64,000 nt of DNA from Rosellinia necatrix (taxonomy: Eukaryota; Ascomycota; Sordariomycetes; Xylariales; Xylariaceae): NCBI GenBank assembly GCA_021209875.1, contig JAGYVD010000005.1, forward strand, positions 4,440,001 to 4,504,000, in the 5' to 3' direction. Position 1 is the stretch's first letter; each line of letters opens with the position of its first letter. Shown here piece after piece: positions 23,677 through 37,980 of the stretch. Under the pieces are notes generated by a model. It had not been told where the DNA came from, did not search any database, and saw only the letters and a list, made by a program, of their open reading frames with translations. The translations under genes were made by a program, and so were the position numbers.

Positions 23677-25069
23677 TACGGACTGCAGGGTGGCAGAACC
23701 GCACAGAGTTCCGCCTATTTATCTATCTAGCGTAGTGTGAAGCCGGCGTAGTGTACATCCCTACAGAATGTGAGATACATTAGATAGAGAGACAAGCGTC
23801 CCCCCCCTTAAAAGGGTCCTTCCCGTGTCGGATCGTCCCAGGGATCGCATCGCGACCGTGTAGAGTATCCCGTCCGGGCGATCTCTCCGCAGGTCCCCTG
23901 CCCCTCCTCCTCCTCCTCCTACTCTTACTCCTCCTCCTCGTCCTTCCGGAATGAAGGGGCCGAGTCGGCTATATACACTCTTAACTACCAAAAGACCCTC
24001 CCTGCCCGAGTTTGCCCCGCCCTCGACTCCCGAACTGCGAGCCACTCGTGATGCAGATTCGGTATGTACACTAGCTTGCATTATCCATTATCCCCCGTCA
24101 ACGTCAACCCCCACCCCTTGGATATAAACCCCGGGCGTCGGAGCGTGAATGAACATGAACCCCGACTCCCCGACTCCTCTCCCGTCCGGTCCCTACGTTT
24201 TGTTGATCGGCTGTCCTGCTCGCCGACATGATGGCGACAGATGATCTTATCCAGGGGCTACCCAGTCTGGTCGGGTCGCCAACTATTGCCTGTGCGACAC
24301 GAGGTGCTGCCCTATGTAGCCTGACCAACGGCTCTGATTACAAGATATGTATATGTCTATGTGTGTGTGTGTATATAAGATGTGTGTGTGTGTATATATG
24401 TGGAAAGGCTCAGCTTGGCTGGCGTTGGAGCGGCGTCATCTATCTAACCTGGCTGGCCACATGGCAGGCGACCGATGCCGACGCATCCATCTATGTACTG
24501 TATCTAGGTAGGCATCGTGGCATCGATCGACATATCCCGCCTCATAGGTTGCCGGTCTGCTCCTTACCTACTCATATATCTACCCGAAACCCACTTCGTA
24601 ACTCAGCAGGCTAGTCAGGCTAGAACCCGTGTGCATGTATGTATGCAGGCATGTATGTAGGCATGTATGCTTATCTCAGAGGCCATACTATTTCCCGTCA
24701 AGTTGAGCGGGCAAAGTGGCGAACTGGATTATGATCTGGTTGTATGTATGTATTAGTGGTCTTTCGTCTTGCTCTCCATCACGTTACCACTCCGGGAATG
24801 TTGGAGAAGGATGCTTGGAAATAGAGAACTCCCCGATACGACATGCCAGAGGCCCTATGTTGGGCATACGGGAGAGTCGACAATCGCCGCTAGCTAGCAC
24901 ATAGTGCAGTCAGTCGAGGACCCTAGGAGGAGGGGAGGAGGGGAGGGGAAGGGAAGGGAAGGGAGGGGCTCGGACCGTGACGGACCCCTGATTTGCGATG
25001 CGCCCGTCTCATTAGCAAATGGTGATCCTGTCGCATGCGACAGCTGTCTGTACATACACTACAGACAAC

Positions 25070-25133
25070 ACTAGACACTAGACACCAGACACCAGACACC
25101 AGACACCAGGCACTTGACACTAGGCACTAGACA
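25070..25133. repeat. GACACCA/GACACTA heptamer repeat
   Basis: About eight tandem heptamers of the form GACACYA with diverged edges such as GGCACTT. Confidence 0.85.
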
Positions 25134-26960
25134 CCTACAACACCCTCAACTTTCATGATCTGCATACGTGTTCCATTTACATGTGTTCCATGCGACATTC
25201 TCCCGAGTGTGAGTCTAGCTTCACTTGGGTAGGTACAAGTCGGCACTCGTGAAAACGGCAATAGTCATAATCATAATCATCATCATCATCATCATCATCA
25301 ACATAATCATTCTCCCGAATGCTACGTTGGTGCTGGTGGCATGATGAAGCCCAACAGGGTCGCGAAATCTATTTCTGTCGCTGTCGGCCAATATACGTCG
25401 CCAAGGTTGGACTCTATTGCTACCAATCAAAAGAACTAGTGTAGTATACATGTAGGTAAGTAAGGAAGTAAGAAAGTAAGTAACTAAGTAACTAAGTAAC
25501 CAAGCAAGTAGGTAAGCTGACATATCTATCTCCCGGCTGACTATCTACTTACTTACTTCCCTACTTACCTGTCATAGCACTGTCAGACACCTAGACTAGA
25601 CGTTAATACTACTACTACTACTTACCTATCATCTACCTCTACCTACCTCCTCTTACTCTACTCCCCCCCTTCCCCCATAAGCGCATCCCGCTATGGATTG
25701 ATCACTAAATCGGTCAATTGATCGATCGGTGAATCGGTCCATTAATCAATCAATCAATCAATCAATCCAACCAATAGATCAATCAAACCAATAGATATAT
25801 CTCTATCTAAATATGCCGACCTACCTAACGCGGTAGGTGATGAGGGACATGGCTCACCCTCGGGGGCCGAGTACTGGCCGATTAGACCCAATCCCAACTC
25901 CGACTGGCAAGACTTGTAGTGAAGTGAGCTTCCGCGCGCGCGGCCACATCTGTCTGGACCGGCTCGGTCAGGCAGGCGGGGTCTCGTGATGGGGCTAAAT
26001 GGCGGTCCCATGGCCGCCCTATTCCACCTACCTGCCCAAGGAGTTTATCACCAAGGCAAAGCAAGTACCTACCTTACCTTACCTACTTACCTATGTACTT
26101 ACCGACCTTAGGTACCTACCTACCCGAGGAGCCTTAGGTAGGCAGTTAAGTACCTAGGTTAGCCTACCTATGGCTGTAGCAAGGCAGGTCGGTCTAATAG
26201 GCGAGAGAGGCGAGTGGTGTAGAATGAGGTAATATCACGTCTAATACGGTTTATCTTACACAATGTTCCCCCCCCCCCGCACTTACATCCGCCAAGCTAC
26301 CGATCTTCCTGTTGGTGTGGTGTGTAAGTCTCGGTTCCTCGATGCGCGCATGAAATGCCCTGAAAATTTGCCCACCATAAGGAAAAAAAAAAAAAAAAGC
26401 ATGGAAGAGATAGCCAAAATAGATCCCGAGGTCGGATCTTGTGCCATGGACGACATTGAATGGATCACCACGACATTTCCATCCACCCTAGTCCTCGTCA
26501 TGACTCTCTTAATCTCCGTTGATGGCCAAGTTTGGGAGTTTATAATTCGTCCAAAAAAATAATAATTAATTAATTGTTATTATTTTTTTATTTTTTTTAA
26601 ACGTTGGGGTTGGTTTAGATTAGATTGCTTTACTTACTACCTTCGTTCATTTCGGTTACCCTGCTTGCATAGCTATCCCATCCACTTCTCTCTACCCACC
26701 CAGATAAGCTTCATATTAAACGAGCAAGCAACATACGATCCGAAATGCTCAACCACCCACTAAATAAACTAAACATCTACCCTAACCCAACGAGAATGGA
26801 TAGCACTCTACCGACCTAATTTACTAAATGTACGTACGCATAATAAACTACCCGTTCATCCCACGTTACATAGTCGTAAATTAGTCGTAATTAGTGGTAA
26901 TTGGTTAGCAGTAATTGGCAGTACCTAATTAGTATGATGTTTTCCGTGTCTTCTTCCCTG

Positions 26961-27032
26961 TCCTTCCCCTTCCCCTTCCCCTTGTCCATTTCCATTTCCA
27001 TTTCCATCTCCATTTCCATCTCCATTTCCTTT
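26961..27032. repeat. Pyrimidine-rich hexamer repeat
   Basis: CCTTCC units pass into TCCATT/TCCATC hexamers. On the minus strand these read as a Met-Glu dipeptide repeat, which creates a false open frame at 26891–27187. Confidence 0.85.
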
Positions 27033-28329
27033 CCTCCTTCGCGAAAGATGTCGTCATGGTGGAACCAGCCACCGAAGCCGGGGGGGGTCATCCGCCAAGA
27101 CGGGATGCCACATCGTTTAGAAGCAGGCGAGATGACCGAGTGATGTATGTAACTGAGTGATGCATGTATGTATGTATTTCCGATCATGTCTAATCATAGA
27201 CATGCCGAGCCTTTAGAAGACCTGACGTTACCATGTCATACAGAAAAAAAAAGGGGGGAGAGGGAAGGGGGAGGAAATACCTAAAAAAGGTAAAAAGAAA
27301 AGAAAAATACAAAAAAACAAGTCCTCTGATCTAACAGTAAACCTTCCTGTCGCTCAAGAACTAGAGGTGCAGTTGGCGAGAAAGTGGGTGCAGAGGGGCA
27401 AATGTCGTCGTCACTCCGTGTCACCATCGCGGACGTGATGTATGCGTGCAGGCGTGCATGTTTGGTACCGAGATTTATGTGTTCGGTATGTTGTCCACAC
27501 GCACGCGTATCATCAAACGACCAACAAGCAGGACAGAAAATCAGCTTCAATGACGTCACATCGCTCTCATCCATCTCCCTCCCCCTACCTACCTGCATAC
27601 ATACATACATACGTACATACATACATACGTACATACATATATATATATACCTGTATGGAGCATCTGGGGGATCCGGGGTTGGAACCAAGAAACATGGGGG
27701 GCGTAAGGGGATGTGCGGGGAGGGAGCGGGTGGTGATCGCGAGGAAAGGGGCAACAATGGCACTAGGTAGGTAGAAGTGCGCCGCCCCGGGGAATAATAT
27801 CCCGGCGCACCCGCCGCCACAAGGCGTCACATTTACCTACATCGTGCATACATGCTTTTATCACCGAAGGACCTCTGGCACCGCTCTGGAGCCTTGACTA
27901 GAGTAACATCCATATATCTCCCACCTGAAACAAATCAGGAGATGGAAAACCAAGAAATCTCTGCATTTTATGTCTATGCCATGGGAAGTCAGTCTATACT
28001 ACCAATCTGCCTCTGCCGAAAACCCGGATTCACGCACCGCAGTCTGTTCAAGTTACAGCTGGGCGCCTAACCCGTATATCTATGCATGCATGAGTCATTT
28101 TGGCCGGTCTTCAGTATTACGCGCCGCGCGAGAGGGAAAAAAGAGGAGAGTGAGCCAAGTTGAATAGAAATCTTGGTATTCATGAACACTCGTAACCGAA
28201 TTAGGGTAAAAAAATATGGACATGAATGGGAATAAACCAGAGGTATCATCCAGTAGTCCATTCAACCCCAGGGTATTTTCTTTTGGCCCCTCGCCTTCTT
28301 CCGCCTTTCCGTCCACCTTTCCGTGACCT

Positions 28330-31300
28330 TCACTCCAAGCCCCTGAACCGGCGGTTGAACTCCTCAACAGCGATGGCTACCATCCGATACAGGAATGCCC
28401 GTCCACTCTCCTCTCCGATGGGTATAAACGGCCCGTTCGTTCCACCGCGCAAAATGATGCTGAGCCCCGTCCGCTCCTTGGCAATCGTCTGAACGTCTTG
28501 AAGCGGCACGTCCCATTCCGTGCTTAGTCTCCTGCTCCGGATGAGAAGGATTCGGCTATACGTGACCATGGCAACCATATCCTCTCTCGGCAGTTCTATG
28601 TGGGCAATGTAATCCTCGTTGAAGTACTTCCCATTATCCGCCTGCTTGAGCCATGATTGCCCCAACGCCTCGCGCTGGTTGTAGGGGCGAACGATGCCGT
28701 CCGCGGGAACAAATCGGGCGATACGGACCCGGTCCAGCTCCGATCCATCAAAAACTGTCGTAGTGTTGCGAATACCTTCAGACACGTTCGAGGCTAGGTC
28801 AAAAACACCCACGGCTGGCTTTGTCGCCAATCCGATGAAACCTTTGCCCACTCCTTTCAGGAACCCGACGGCCCCTTCTTGTTCGGCACCCTCTAGTGGC
28901 TTACGAGCCACACCGCTAATTCCGGATGCGATCGAGGTAAAGAACGAATTGGCACCCGTCGTAACGCCAAACAGCGCGTGTTTGGGGCGGTTGCGAGCAC
29001 GTGCTATGCGGCGGCGATCCTGGAACTGCTTATCAAGAGTAGCCGCGGCTAGGCCTTTGCCAAAGCTGCCCGTAACTTTCGAGAAGGAATCTGAGAAACC
29101 ATAGACAGATTTCTTGACGAAGCTCGCAGCGCCCTTCGCGATCCCTAAGCCGAGGTCTTCAGGCTTGTCTGACATGATCAGGCCTTGGTAGGGCTCGTAG
29201 AAAACATCCGTGATGCCGCTGCTTATACTGTTGAACAAACCGACAGGGTTGCCGAGGAAATCCGCACTTCCAATAATCTTGTGGACCTGATACAGGACTT
29301 CCTGGCTGTAGTGATTTGAGATATTCTGTGTCAGCACCGGGATGGAAACCCGAGCGTTCTCCAGAAGCAATGCGTTTAATCGGATGGGAGCGTCGTTGAC
29401 GTTTCCGATAGCCATTGTCATAACATTGACGAAGAACATGATGGGGTTTCGAGACGAAGTTTTGTCTTCGATATTGACGCGCTCGGTGCGCATGAACGAG
29501 AGATCAAGCTGCATGGGTTGGACGTTTAGTACCTCGAAGTAAATGTCCTGCCCTGATTGTTCTTGCTTTGGTTCCGGGATATCAACGTCCTCGTCACATA
29601 GCTTCCCTTCATGTGCCTCCGACCATGAGGCCCCAGGCACTTTGGAAAAGTCCAATACGGCGTATATGAAATCTTCGTCAAGGTCCACAGTCATCTGTTG
29701 AAGAAGCAAAGTGGCATATTTTACGTATAGTACACCGTAGCTATCGTCCTTGACTCTTGTGACCATGGCATGTAACGAAGGGTGCAATTCGGTCTCTTGT
29801 GCCTGTTTAGGTACGACACTCGGATACAAAATCATGGGGAATAAGCCCCCGTATAGTTGGTTGTCGATCTGTATCCACTTGATAGACGTGCTGATAGTTT
29901 GGTAGAGGGCTGACTCATTATATCGAAGGCTGATATCCCTGAATGTGATGTACGCCAACTCTTTCATCTGGTGATTGATCAACGATATTCCAATGCCCGA
30001 AAACTTCAATGCAGCCTGGAACGTTGTCTCGGTATCTTGCTTCTTGACTTCGAATCCGCCCGTGCTGCTGGTGTTGTTACCGCTCTGAGACTTTTGCCTG
30101 TAGAGACTCTTGCTGGGCCTAAAATTGGATAATATCAAAGTCTGTGTTGGGCCGTCTGCAGCCACGCTAATATCAATGATCTTCTGGCCACCCGAGGCAC
30201 TAACGAATCGCATGGGGATCTGATTACCGATTTCGGCGAGTTTGACGTGTCGCTCCTTGCCGAAGGCACTTATCACCACTTCTCTAAACTTGGCGGCGGG
30301 GAAATCCCAAGCATATGGCATGATGCTGCGCGGAAGTAATCGATACCGGACTGGTCGCCACCCAGAACGGTCTTCGACCCCATCCTCATCTACGTTCGGG
30401 TTGGCTTGATAGAAGGTAAACTCGGTATCGCTTTCGTTGCGCATAGAAAATGGCCATGCCTTGTTCTCTATGCTAAGGTGAAGGAATATAGTAGCATCTT
30501 CCATTAGGATCTCGACGCGTATCAACCTCTGACGCTGCCTAGCTTTGGCAATCTTGACATGCGTCGTGCCGAGATCTGAGATATTCACAGGCGATGACCA
30601 CTGATTGTCCATCCCCGGGTAGCAAAGTGCAATCTGCTTAGTTTGTGATCTTTGTAGCCAATAGAGAGGCTGAAGAGCTCCTGGTTCTAGTGTCATGATG
30701 TTGGATGACCTTGGCTCTCGTACATTGATCAGCTCGCCGACCTTGTTTTTGACCACGAACCTTGGCGCGAGCGTAACGACCTTCGTCAGTTTATATTTTC
30801 CTTCGCCTGATCCGACCGTGATTCCGACGTGGAGCTCTGACTGCTTAGTTGCAGATTGGAGTGCCACATCAGTCGTACTGCCAATGGCGTCAAAACTCTG
30901 GGGTTTACTCCAATCCGCATCACTAAACTTTAAGAGAGCGCGATTCCGTTGGTCTTCATTCCCAAAGGAGAACATGAGCGGTTGTGCCTTGGGCCGTTCT
31001 TGGTCAGAAGAACTAGTTTGCGACAATTGCCCGGCAGCTCTCTTGGCTTGTTGCAAAAATTGTTTCCCACGTATAGCGAGGTCTAAGCCGGTTTTGTTTA
31101 GGATTACGTAGGGACTGTAGACTGTCACTTTGAAGGCACCGCCACCGTTGGGAGTTTTGAAGTAGTGGAGTTTGAGGTGTAAGGGCAGACCCTCATCATC
31201 CTTACAGACCAGTTTATGCTCTTTTCGGAAATCCTCTTGGAAACCAGGGTTGATAATAGCAAATTCGCTGGATTTGAAAGCAGTATCTTGCATATCCACG

Positions 31301-34300
31301 CTCAACAAGAGTAAGTGGGATAACTCGACAACATGCACAGGGCTAACACCACCCTTTCTAAGGAAGTTAGGCCAATCTCTCTTCGTATTCTTGTCGTAGA
31401 TTCGGTATTTGAAGTCGTACGGTAAGAGATTTTCTAACACGATGGGTGGTGATAGCTTCAGCTTCATGTACGGATATTTTCTAGAGATAATTAGCGAATG
31501 GTTCCTTATTTGGAATCAAGTTACCCACCCAGTTAAGAAATGGCCTCGGTCATAGTTAGCATTGAGCTGGAAGTAAAAAGGGTCGCCATTCTCTCCTTTG
31601 CAAACGAGAGTGCGTGTTGGTCTTTTTAACAAGTCTTTCCACCACAAGTGTTCGGATGACCAAGCGTATCCGAACCCCGAATCTGGCCGGATAAGGAGAG
31701 ACTGAACGTATGCAGCTGCGACCGGAGCGGGACGACTTTCACCTGGTGCAATTTTCTCGATCTTCAACAAGTGACCTTCTTCGGCGTCGAATACACCAAG
31801 TTCGACAGGAATCTGTGTCTGGTTCTCCACGACGAGTGGTGACCGTAAAGTCACGTACTTGACGTTGTCGGCACCAAGATTTACTTCAACGAGAAGCCGA
31901 TGGACAGTGTTGTCCATCTTGGGCTTTAGGCTGTAAAGGAATTCACCCTCGCGGTTGAGGGGAATATTCTTGACCATATCAAAGCCGCTACCTTCGATCA
32001 CGACGGCAACGCTGTTTGAAGTTGTGCTTTCCGACATGACGTTTTCACGCATCTTTTCCCATTGCTCAAAGCTCCAAGGGGCTTCTTCCCCATCTTCTAA
32101 CTTCAGTGATATGCTCTCTTGGTTGCTTAGAGTCTTGGCCTGGACCACAACGTTAAAGCCGGTGTAATTCCTGATCTTATAAGGTGCTTCCACTCCTCGC
32201 GGCTTCCCTAGTATGTCTTCATCCTGGGTAAGGAAATCGAACGACTTTGAGGCCAACGCAATAGTCGCCGTTGTGACTGTCACGTCAAATGTTGTTTTTG
32301 AAGTCAGGTTCACAGAGAGAAGGCCGGTGCCATTCTCCCTTGCAATTCCCAGGCCAACTTGCCACGGCTCCAAAAGGGGCTCCCAAGCTGACTTGGCGAA
32401 GTTATATACGTTGATGTATATGTCAATCGCAGTCTCAGCTTTGAGGGTACTTGACCAGTCTGCTGCTGATGCTGTGAAATTCTTGACGCTTAAATCAAGG
32501 ATCGGTAATTCATGAACATCGCCGATCAGCACAATGCGCATACCTTCGAGAGTAGCGGTTAACTGTTCGTGGCGTTGGGTAGTATTTACAAGATCGTGCA
32601 CCTTGTGCGACAAATCCTTTCGAGATTTTGTAGCAACTGTGCCAACGCTTTTCGCCGCCCTAGATCTAGAGACGCCGACGGTAGAGTGACCACTCCCGCC
32701 GGCCGACCGTTGTTTAACACCATCGCGACGCTGTTGCCGACTTTTCGCATTGGAAGCGTTATCAGAGCCTTCGGCGTCTTCCTCCTCGGAGAGCTCGGAA
32801 GCTTTACTGACGATCTGGAGAACTAGAAGAATATCTCGCAGGGATAATCGTAGGATCAATGGTTCAACCTCAAGATGTATATTGGTGATATTGGGCTGCG
32901 AACTGTCCATAGACACCTGGACGGAAAAGTCGTCTAGCACACGTAATCGCGACTCGTCAAACTTGTCCATGCGACAGAGAAACATCCCAACCTCCGAAAC
33001 TTGGAAAGTGAGAGCATGTTGTTGTGAGAGTAGAACTTGCTTCGTTCTGAGCACGATTGCCTCAGAGCTAGAACTGAGGGGATTTGCTATTAGAATGATC
33101 TGAGCATCCACAATATTGACGCGGAATGCGAAGTTCATCTTAGGCTGCTCTGCTGATATCGTCTCGCTTTGAGGTGGTGTTCTGGCTTTACTCCGAGACG
33201 GCCCCCCAGTCCACTGGACTTGCATGGATTCGGTATCTGATATATCAGGCGTTTCTGTAGGGCTTCCAAGGACCTCTTGAATAGGTTCATCTGCCTGTAA
33301 TCCAACCGTGATGAACTTCTGAATGGCGAAGAGATAGTCTAACGCAAAAATGATCCTCGGACTGTCGACAACAACCAAAACGATCACGCTCCGCTCTTTA
33401 CCTTCAGCCATAGAAACCGTCGCCATGAACTGTTGCACACCCTTATTGGAAGAAGTCATTATTTTCTTGTACTTGTTGCCATCACGTGTGCGGCTATCGT
33501 GGATGGTGAACGCCTGAATAACAAACTCTGCCTCGAGCGAGTTGTCGGCTAGCATCCTGAGCTTTAGCTTGCTGTCATCTAGAGAAAAGCGGGAAAGGCT
33601 GGCTGTGTCGGTGTTGCCAACGGGTCGACCTTCGTGGGCATTAATTAGTTCGAGCCCAATTTTATGAATGGTGAAGACAAGGTCGAGTTTTGTCCAAGTA
33701 TTCTCACGGGAACCTAGTTCGGGAGACAGGTCAACAAGGTGATCGTCAGGATTGGTGATAGTGGACGACATAGTTTTCGCTCTACGAAGCGTGCCTTGGT
33801 CCACGTCCCGTTCTGCTTCCTCCTCGCTAACGCCCGCATCTGTTGCGAAAGCAGCTGGGACGGATTTAGATATCGCCAATAAGTATTTTAGTTGATACTG
33901 GGTAATTCGGAGATTAAGGTCAGTCATGCTGCCTTCTATCTCCATGTCGGGGCGTTTCCATCCTTCTTTGTGCTCTGCGTAGGTAATATGAAAGCCGAGA
34001 TCAACATGATCAATCATTTCTAATTCCTCAGATTGGCTATCCGGATAATGGAATAACGATGTTAACCGGATATTCCTGATCCCGGCAGAGAGTTTCATAG
34101 CTATATCTGAGCCCCTAGAGTCGTCTAGAGGCACGAACTTATTCTGGGCATATATCTCTCCCAAGTAGGCGGTGACTAGGTCTCGCCTGGGCCGATCGGT
34201 AGTGACGGGTCGTGGGAAGACGATTATGGGCGTATTGACGATAACATCGAATCTAAACCGACTAGTGCTCTGCTGTAGTTGTTGCGCTTGATTCGCTGCG

Positions 34301-37300
34301 GCCTGACGGGCAGCATTATATATTGCCTGCATCTTCCCAAACTTCACCAAAAATTCGATGATTTTTCTGAAAGGCTCTTCCAGAAAATTGACTTTAATGG
34401 AGCCAGCTCGGAGGAAAATTGAGGAATCATAACCGGGGTAAGACTTCTTGTTGCTCGCATCAAATGTTTCGTAGCGAAAGTCGGCGAGTTCATGGCCTTG
34501 GATCGTAACGAGTTGACGGAAGCTCGAATCTTCCGCTGCGCCAATATTGACATCATCAACTAGAGAGAGATCTCCCAATTTAGCCGCGACCCTCATAGTC
34601 CTGCCAGTAATAAAAACACCGACGTCAGCATGGTTGAAAGAGAGAGTTGCTAGGCGAATACCGTCGTTGTTGAGGATCATGCGAATACTCTTGAGATCAA
34701 CCTTCACCCGGATGGAGCCAGTTTCCATCTGCTCCGAATTCTGCGGAGGTTCGTTGATCTCGATAACTTGACCGTGTTCACCTAGAGCAGCGATACGTTT
34801 CCGAGGCTCATTATCTACATTGTTGCTATTTGTGAAGGTAACAAGGACGAAATCCAGGAGTGTGAGAAGAGTCTTTCTTGTCACAATCAGATTGATTGTG
34901 GAGACGGCAACGTTCAGGTTCGTCTCTATGCCTTCATATATCGGCATATACTCTGGTGATTCCGGACTCACTTTAGTGAATTTGACCCGAACAAGATCTC
35001 TTTGTTGTTGGTGATCTTCTACGTCACCGGAGGAGACTATAGACTTGAATTCATCGGACGGGTTATCCACGAAATCATCAACCCTAACAGAGCCGAGAGA
35101 TACCTCCGCCGCCAAATCAAATGGTCTGATGGATAAATCAAGTGCGAAATTCTCAGCAATGAGCTCAACGAGAAGCGAGTCGGAGCTGCGCCCGTCAGGG
35201 TCGCTTCTATACAAAGACCCTTGTAGCCTGTCAACCGCGAATTTAAACTCAAAGTTGCGTTGCTGCACTTTGAGTTGCTGATTCGAACTGCCATCCTCTG
35301 CATCTTCAAATTCATCTGAGTCATTGTCTGAGTCCTCTTCGAGAATGACGGCGGTCTGTTGGCTCAGAAACAAGTTAGAGGAGCGTTTGCGGTTATGACC
35401 CAGATTCGAGCGACTTGATGATGAGCTGAGGAGCCGAGGCCTTTTAGGTCGCGGTTGAGTCTCAATAAACTGCTGTTCCTGATTTCCCAATTTTGGGATA
35501 GCAACATCAATAAGTTTCATCAGGCTCTTGTATTTAGTATCGGACACGGTAACTTGCAAGACAGGCATGTGCCCTGACATTTTGACTTTGGCCAAGTTTG
35601 GTGCCTTTGGCAGAATGGAAAGAGCAACAACAAAGTCGACGTTGATCTTGTCCACAACGTGGAACATGCGGCGGTCGTCCTTCTGGACTAGTTGAGCTTT
35701 TGTCTCCTCGATGGAAGGGCCGATCAAGACCTGGGTTGATGTTAATTTGACGAGAAAGCGATCGTACATGAGGGACTCGAGTTGCTTGAAATCCTCGTCG
35801 GAATATCTCTGTTGTTGCTTATCCTGTATTTGCTTCAGTGTGCTTTTGTCGACTAATTCACTATTGAGACTAATATGACCAGCATCCAATATGAGACATG
35901 TTGACTTGGCGGTTTTGATGGAATATGGGATGATGATTAATGGCGCTTGAAGGTCGAGCTTAGCGTTGATAGTTTTATGTTCTTCTAGTGCAAATTCAAG
36001 TCCAGCTCTTGTTTGTTGCCTCAACCCCTCGACTGTTGCGCCCGCGGATTCCATGAGAGCAGTAATGGATTCCATGTGGCGTTCTGGGGGTTTGAAAAAC
36101 TCGACGATACCAACAATGAAGCTGGGATTCCAGACGATCTCGAGAGGCTTCAACTTGGCTGTTACAGCGAAGTCGCTTTCTCCATCTAATGGATTTTGCT
36201 CAATTTGCAAGTCGAAGAAAGTTTCACGGGTGATGTTCTCAAGCTCGGCTATAGACAGCCGCTTCTGTCTGTGAGCATCTGGTGCGTCTTTGACTCGGAC
36301 AATCTCCTTGAACAAACTGTCTGGTGTGGTGCCATCGTTGACACGGAATCCGCCAAGACTAACATCTGCCAGTAAAGAATCGGTGCGTTTCAAAGCTCTC
36401 GCCTTGAAAACGTCAAAATGGAGACTTAGCAAATCAATTTTGCTCCCATGCGGACTCTGCCTGAGTGTGAAGCTGCCTGTCGACAGTGAAGCATCTACTT
36501 GTAACTTGATCGCATCGCGCGGTGAATCGACGGCATCGGCCAGCGCCGCCTTCTCGTCCCAGTCTATCGCTTCATATAATTCTTGACGCTGTTCCTCGGT
36601 CATCTGGGTATTTTCGGATGCGTCAGTCGACTCGGCAGGTTTCGAGCCCCATACCCAAGCCATCCATCCCTGCTGCTGTTCTGTCTTAGGCGGCGCATTC
36701 TTGAGGGCCTCCGCATTTTCTTTCCTCAATTGATTACGAGCCAACGACCGCCAGAAACGCAGGTCTTCATAGCTGAGTTTCCACTCGAGACTGTTGATAT
36801 CGTCTGTTTCCTGCGGTGTTAATTGCTGATTCGCCTTCCTTTTCTTGAAAACCTCAATGTACCGAAGACGATCGTCACGGCGCTCACGAAAGTAATCCCA
36901 CGTCCATCGGCGGTTTCGCTCGTGGATTTTTGAGAGAACAGCGTCTCCCGCAAATCGGAACCACGCACGAGGATCTTCCTTGGGAGTTACCCCTTTTGGC
37001 TGAAGCCGCTTGTATTCTTGATGGCGTATAAAGTAATGAAAGAGGTCAGCCATCATCAAAGCATCTCGATACTGGTCATCATCGAGAACAACTCCAATCT
37101 CGTCGAAAAGTAAGATGGCTTTAAACTTGGGCGTATATGTGTCCCCGGATTTATCCAGCTCGATCTTGGCTTGACCACTGACGGGTTTTAAGATGTACTG
37201 ATGGCCAGAGCCCGCGGCGCCACTGGCACTACTGATCATGGATTTAAATTTCTGTAGCATCTCATCGTGGGGTACCATCTCTGTTCCCTCCGACACCTCA

Positions 37301-37980
37301 CGCCCCGATCCGAGGAGTTCTGAGTCAGTATTCCAGTACACTGCCAAGGCGGCAAGGGTGGCCAATTTGTGTGTTGTTTTCGATGTATTTTGTATAAAGG
37401 TGGGCTCCCACTGGCCATCAGTGCTCACAGCACTGAACTCTTCAAGGGTGGCACCGAGGGCGAAAGGGTGGCCTGGGGCGGATATGGAGTCCTCGTACCG
37501 CACGTGTATATTTTTAACAGTGACTTGCAGATTGTCGACAATCTTAGTGACAAGGCTCTCTGTGAAGCTCTGGCTCTTTTTTTGTTCCTCCTTGCTCAGC
37601 CCCTCTTGGTTGCGCTCCTTGATGAGCTCAGCGGAGTCCAGCTTCTCCATCTTTATGCGCTGTTTCCTCCGATCCTCTTCCTCGGCATCGTAGGCTGCCT
37701 CCTCCTTGGGGGATGCCAGGAGGAAGACATCTTCGATAAAGACCTTGACGGGGGCGCCACGCAGGTTGGACCAAGGAATCACGATGGTCAACTGGCCGAG
37801 GTGGCCTTCCACAACATTGATGGGCAGCTTAAGCTGGTCGAGGGCCTCCCTCCGGAGTTCAAGGTCGCGCAGCTTCACGTCGCCAGACCATATGCCAACT
37901 TTCAACTGGGTGGGGTCGAAATTCTTCACATACATGCCAAGGAAGCGATTCAGCAACCCGGCGACCAACCCCTCCAGCAT
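28330..37980 (-). CDS. vps13: VPS13 lipid-transfer protein
   Basis: Two exons, 37980–31529 and 31480–28330, give 3200 aa, the usual size for fungal Vps13. The 48-bp intron has branch-like GCTAATT and acceptor CTCTAG. I chose donor GTGGGT at 31528 because it keeps the frame and restores GKYPYMKLKLSPP; the neighbouring GTAACT donor would shift the frame. The N-terminus (MLEGLVAGLLNRFLGMYVKN) is the chorein motif that opens the lipid-conducting groove. The long middle forms repeating β-groove segments. The VAB/SHR-BD region spans ~1930–2560, followed by an amphipathic ATG2-like C-terminal helix region and a PH-like domain in the last ~110 residues. Vps13 bridges organelles at contact sites (mitochondria, vacuole, endosome, peroxisome) and moves phospholipids in bulk. 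It acts in vacuolar sorting and prospore or meiotic membrane formation. It is transcribed divergently from the DUF3429 gene, 2.2 kb away. Confidence 0.97.

Larger units (their letters stand above)
19331..28329. other. Nine-kilobase gene desert of simple repeats
   Basis: No convincing coding sequence in 9 kb. Contents in order: CTGT repeats (19911–19929), a GAGGA purine tract (20070–20115), a GT tract (20469–20489), TAG repeats (20540–20590), CCTA repeats (21328–21360), an ATG run (21472–21495), a T-run (22160–22181), CT-rich and GGTGAC/AACGAC repeats (23310–23421), GCAGAAT repeats (23643–23676), GT/TATA repeats (24345–24405), GACACCA repeats (25070–25133), ATC repeats (25265–25309), GTAA/CTTA repeats (25455–25570), AATC repeats (25740–25765) and TCCATT hexamers (26985–27030). 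Frames of 90–180 codons here are low-complexity shadows of these repeats. Confidence 0.6.

Noticed and set aside
27281..27820. 179-codon minus-strand frame
   Set aside because: The reading is driven by ATAC/GTAT microsatellites and poly-pyrimidine tracts; no motif.
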